Below are positions 60,826 to 64,000 of a stretch of 64,000 bases of DNA, in pieces; the stretch's first letter is position 1; the number at the start of each line of letters is the position of its first letter. Both the position numbers and the translations under genes were made by a program. The notes under the pieces were generated by a model, which did not search any database, had not been told where the DNA came from, and was given only the letters and a program-made list of their open reading frames with translations. The stretch comes from Gossypium raimondii (taxonomy: Eukaryota > Streptophyta > Magnoliopsida > Malvales > Malvaceae). The stretch spans positions 1,302,001-1,366,000 of the forward strand of contig NC_068572.1 in assembly GCF_025698545.1 (NCBI RefSeq), in the 5' to 3' direction.

Positions 60826-60925
60826 ATAATATAATATAATATAATATAATATAATATAATATAATATAATATAATATAATATAATATAATATAATATAAT
60901 ATAATATAATATAATATAATATAAT
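60826..60925 (+). repeat. (ATAAT)20 microsatellite
   Basis: Twenty uninterrupted ATAAT units, exactly 100 bases, flanked by a degenerate GTAAT unit on the right. Confidence 0.95.
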
Positions 60926-61294
60926 GTAATATAAACTTAGAGAACAAGTTAAGTCGAGTCAAATTTGGGCCTTGAGCCTAAGCCTGAGCCCTGCTCATAT
61001 TTTAAATGAGTCTATTTATTTATTTTTTGTTTAAGCTTACTTTTGGACCTAATATATTTTTCTAAATTCTTCCAATTTTTAGTCGGATCTTCAGGCTTGG
61101 ATGGGCAGCCCGACCCTTGAACAGATCTACTCACATAAAAGTCATGTTAATTTACGAACTAAAAATAATCAAATTGGAGAATACGAACTAAATCACAAAC
61201 TTACGAGACAAATATCAAAATTTGACTTAATAGATTTAAGCTACCGTTTTAGTTTAGGACTAAAAATTTTAAATTTCGAAAAATATAAGACTAA

Positions 61295-61555
61295 ATTGAA
61301 GGTTGTTTAAACTGGACTGAACTAGCCGGTTGGACCAAAAATCGGCTAAGGTACCAATTCAAAGGAGGACATAGAACCAATTGACTTAATAATTGGTACA
61401 GATCGGTTGAACTAAAATTTTGATATATATTTTTTACTTTTATGAAATATTTAATGCTTTATCTAATTGAATTAGATGAACCTATTAGACTAGTTGAACC
61501 GGTGAACCATTGACCTAATTGGTTTGACCATTGATCGGGTTCCGGAAAACGTGGT
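61295..61555. repeat. GGTT-rich MITE relative upstream of the ZTP29-like gene
   Basis: It begins AAGGTTGTTTAAACTGGACT and contains GCCGGTTGGACC, CAGATCGGTTGAAC and AGTTGAACCGGTGAACCATT, with an AT-rich centre. Same family as 58866-59105. Confidence 0.6.
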
Positions 61556-62086
61556 AAAATTGACCAAATTTAAAGTATAAAACACTAAATTCACACCTTA
61601 TACATAATACAGGGACTAATAGCATAATTTAACCAAATCCAACAGTCAATGCTGAATATTTTATCTATCATATTTTGTTCATCCCCTTTTTATAGAGCAT
61701 TTTATATATGTCCAAATTTATGGGTAATCTACTTGCAATATTCAATTAATTGCAGAAAAAAAAAAAGAACAATTGGTTGAAGCATGGAATAGACTGTAGA
61801 GCAAGAAAATGATGGTTTAAGGTTTTAAAAGAAAAGAAAAAGAACAGCATGAAACCATAGCTCCCCTATTTCTTCAACCTCTCTATTAATTCATCTCTTT
61901 CTTTTTCTTCAATTATTCCTTCCTTTTTGTTGTCTTTATTTAATCCTTTTTGGGGTTGTCATTATCAGTCCAAAATCCAAAGCCCCACCCTGAAATTATC
62001 AAATTCCCACTCCCAATTTGCTTATAGTTTTTTTTTTAAAGGAAATAAAAGAGATATAGAAAAAAAAAAAGGAAGCAAAAGTTTCC

Positions 62087-63567
62087 ATGGATTCTCAGGT
62101 TTTGGTGGCGCTTGCTCTCTCTCTCGTCGGTGGATTGAGTACTTCTCTAGGTGAGCTCACCAGTATTTTTTTTAAAATTTTATTTTCCCAATTTTAATAA
62201 GCTATTTTTTTTATCAGTAAAGCCTTAATTGTTTCATTGTTATGATATATGTGGTTCTGGGTACTTTGTACTTTGTGGTTTTTTAATGAATTTGTATGTA
62301 AATTTCTTCCATGTGCGACAAAAACTGTTCATATTTTTGTTTTGAAATCTATTCAACACGATGGAAGTTTTATTAGTGTTTTGGTGTGTTGGATTTTATC
62401 TATACAAATGTGATGGCTTTGTGTTGAAGTTCCAGTACTGTGAAAATCGTAGTATGAAATTACAAATGTTGGCAATTGGTGAAAACATTTTAGTTGTAAA
62501 CTTGGTTATTCGTGGGTGTATTGTTTAACAAGAAAGTTTCATCCTAAGAGCAGAGAATTCCCAATTTTCTATTAGTAATTTATAAAGTTCTAAAGTTCAG
62601 GCTTCGGTTTGAGTGTCTGATATGGGTATGTTTAATTTTTTAAAGAGTTTTTCATGTATTTGGAGGATTCTAGGAGGGTCATGTACAGAAAAAAAATGAA
62701 GAGTCGAAGTAACATTGCTTTTATTTGTTATATTTTCATAGAGAATTTCAAACATCGCATTTACTAGTCTCGGTGTTCTACAATGACAAAGAATGTTAGA
62801 GAGACCGTAAACCCTTGCTGTCTTGTGTTAAACGGAGGAAGGAGATAGATCACTGATTGTGGATATATCTGAGATTAACCTCTAGGCTTTGTAGTTAGCT
62901 TTCAAGCAAGATTTAAAGAGCTCAATATCTTGTAGAAAATGAGTTGGCATGTTGTGCTCGAACTATGGGAATGATTTTTTTTGCTTCAAGTAGTAATGCA
63001 GAAAGCACATCCTTGCATCTCTGTTAGTCCTATTGTCATCCCCGGTTTCATAATGGCTTCGACTTTGTTGTCGAAGGAAGTGCTAAGTTTTTTTTTCTGT
63101 TTGGTGTACTTGGTCTCGAATTTGTTTAGTTAACAACGTTATGGTGTACTGAAAATTTTTTTTGATAAGTTTAATACTTAAGCATAAAACAGTATGTTAT
63201 TATCTCTAAGTGTATAATATCATTGTTTCTGTTGATTCCTTTTCTTCATTACTTTTTTTTTTTTTTAACATAATGCCTAGAACTACCTCTAGCCCCTCCC
63301 CAACCCTCATATAGGAGGATAATGTGCTTCAATGCACTTGAATCCATGTCCTCCTGGCAACAATGCCGATGCCAGTCGAGCTAAAGACTCAACCGGCATT
63401 TTTATTCATCACTTATTTGGTGCTTTTTTTCATACAATTAATGATATGCGACTAGTTCTGGAACAGTTTGCTGTTTGTTCTAACAGCTCGTCCTCGTTTT
63501 TGGAACAGGTGCTCTTTTTGTAATTCTTAATCAAGCTCCCAATTTGAAAATGCTTGGGCTTTTACAG
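62087..63567 (+). CDS. ZIP-family zinc transporter, ZTP29 type, N-terminal exons (partial)
   Basis: Two exons are in the window: 62087-62150 and 63509-63567. They join in phase (CTA G|GT GCT) and give 41 residues: MDSQVLVALALSLVGGLSTS, then LGALFVILNQAPNLKMLGLLQ. This matches the first transmembrane helix and following loop of ZTP29, an ER-located ZIP transporter that moves zinc into the cytosol. Donor CTAG|GTGAGC and acceptor GGAACAG are good. The rest (starting with the GFAAGLMLS-type segment) must lie to the right of 64000. Intron 1 is 1358 bases and contains a SINE-like copy. The ATG at 62087 matches the family start. Confidence 0.85.
63264..63399 (-). mobile_element. tRNA-derived SINE-like element, copy 7, in intron 1 of the ZTP29-like gene
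   Basis: Minus strand: head GCCGGTTGAGTCTTTAGCTC, A-box-like ACTGGCATCGGCATTG, B-box-like GGATTCAAGTGCATTG, and body CATTATCCTCCTATATGAGG. It ends at an A-run (T-run on the plus strand, 63253-63266), as expected of an oligo-A tail, and lacks the ATAATGAGATT tail of other copies. The element lies about 110 bases upstream of the exon 2 acceptor. Confidence 0.7.
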
Positions 63568-64000
63568 GTAATGCTACAAGATCTGGTTCCAAAGAAGAAG
63601 GATGAAACCCTTCATCCAAATATTAGTTACTTGGTGATATTTTTCTAATAGGAGTTTTCAATGCTAATAATTAAATATTGAATAGATTTTGCATTTTCAA
63701 TAACTTTTAATTGAATATATTCTAATTAAGTGATTTCGAAAGGCTATAATCAAACACGTTGAGAAAATATTAATTATTAAAAATTTTAAATGCATAAAAC
63801 ACACCATCTTTTTTATTAAAGAATTATGCATTAAAAGGATTGTAGCCTTGAACATTTGTTGGTGGGAATTTTGTTTGCTTAGCTGCTTGGTTTTTTTCGA
63901 AGTTCTTAGTAAAAAGTTGTCCACCTTATATTTCTTTAATTCGAGAATGCTACGCCTATGTTACTCGGACTCGGGTGTGAGTGTCGGATATGAGTATGTA
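63568..64000 (+). other. Unfinished intron 2 of the ZTP29-like gene
   Basis: It starts GTAATGC after exon 2 and no acceptor followed by the next ZTP29 exon is found before the window ends. The last 45 bases carry a GTTACTCGGACTCGGGTGTG-type word that I associate with a common dispersed plant repeat. A related phrase (GAGTGTCTGATATGGG) occurs near 62610. Confidence 0.5.

Larger units (their letters stand above)
58650..61900. other. Intergenic spacer between NEK and ZTP29-like genes
   Basis: No gene seen. Two GGTT-rich MITE relatives (58866-59105 and 61295-61555), several stretches of the TTAGTCCTTGTA / AATTTAGTCC repeat vocabulary (59140-60430), and a microsatellite (60826-60925). The open frame at 61101-61310 is inside repeats. 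Confidence 0.55.

Noticed and set aside
60826-60925. Regular array considered as CRISPR-like
   Set aside because: Pure pentanucleotide with no spacers in a plant nuclear region; a microsatellite.
63332-63523. 63-residue open frame
   Set aside because: It starts inside SINE-like copy 7 and runs into the exon 2 splice site of the ZTP29-like gene in another frame.

Overview
The window is nuclear DNA of a flowering plant (eudicot). The genes are split by GT-AG introns, the spacers are AT-rich, and the spacers and introns are packed with short transposable elements. Gene content and repeats resemble cotton/Malvaceae, but that placement is an inference from memory and not from a search. Exon coordinates below were worked out by hand from splice signals, reading-frame phase and family knowledge. 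For each multi-exon gene the exon lengths add up in phase, except at one point in the SelO-like gene.

Eight protein genes are supported. From left to right they are: (1) the 5' part of a callose synthase 9/GSL10-type gene (minus strand, running off the left edge); (2) an intronless RAV-type AP2/B3 transcription factor (plus); (3) plastid enoyl-ACP reductase MOD1/ENR (plus, 12 coding exons, one GC-AG intron); (4) an EMSY-like ENT/Agenet chromatin protein (minus, 9-10 coding exons); (5) a SelO-type protein adenylyltransferase (plus, 8 exons, with a one-base frameshift in exon 3); (6) an intronless UNICORN-type AGC VIII kinase (minus); (7) a NEK5/6-type kinase (plus, 13 coding exons with introns swollen by repeats); (8) the first two exons of a ZTP29-type ZIP zinc transporter (plus, running off the right edge). 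Between genes 5 and 6 lies a nearly full-length, decayed plastid rps4 copy (nuclear plastid DNA).

Layout: 1-7.1 kb callose synthase; 7.1-10.5 kb repeats; 10.5-11.6 kb RAV; 11.6-16.2 kb repeats; 16.2-20.6 kb MOD1; 21.6-27.4 kb EMSY-like; 27.5-30.6 kb repeats; 30.7-35.3 kb SelO; 36.7-37.3 kb rps4 remnant; 37.7-39.0 kb UCN kinase; 39-52.5 kb gene-poor, with most of the SINE copies, nested MITEs and one promoter-like/LTR-like segment; 52.6-58.6 kb NEK; 58.6-62.0 kb repeats with an (ATAAT)20 array; 62.1 kb to the end ZTP29-like.

The genes do not form a pathway. They are ordinary housekeeping or regulatory genes: cell-wall callose, fatty-acid synthesis, chromatin, AMPylation, growth kinases and zinc transport. 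The notable biology is at the level of gene structure and repeats: a seven-copy tRNA-derived SINE-like family, a foldback element inserted four times in introns of one kinase gene, a substitution-only decayed rps4 copy, a frameshifted SelO, a duplicated leader intron in MOD1 and a non-canonical GC-AG intron.
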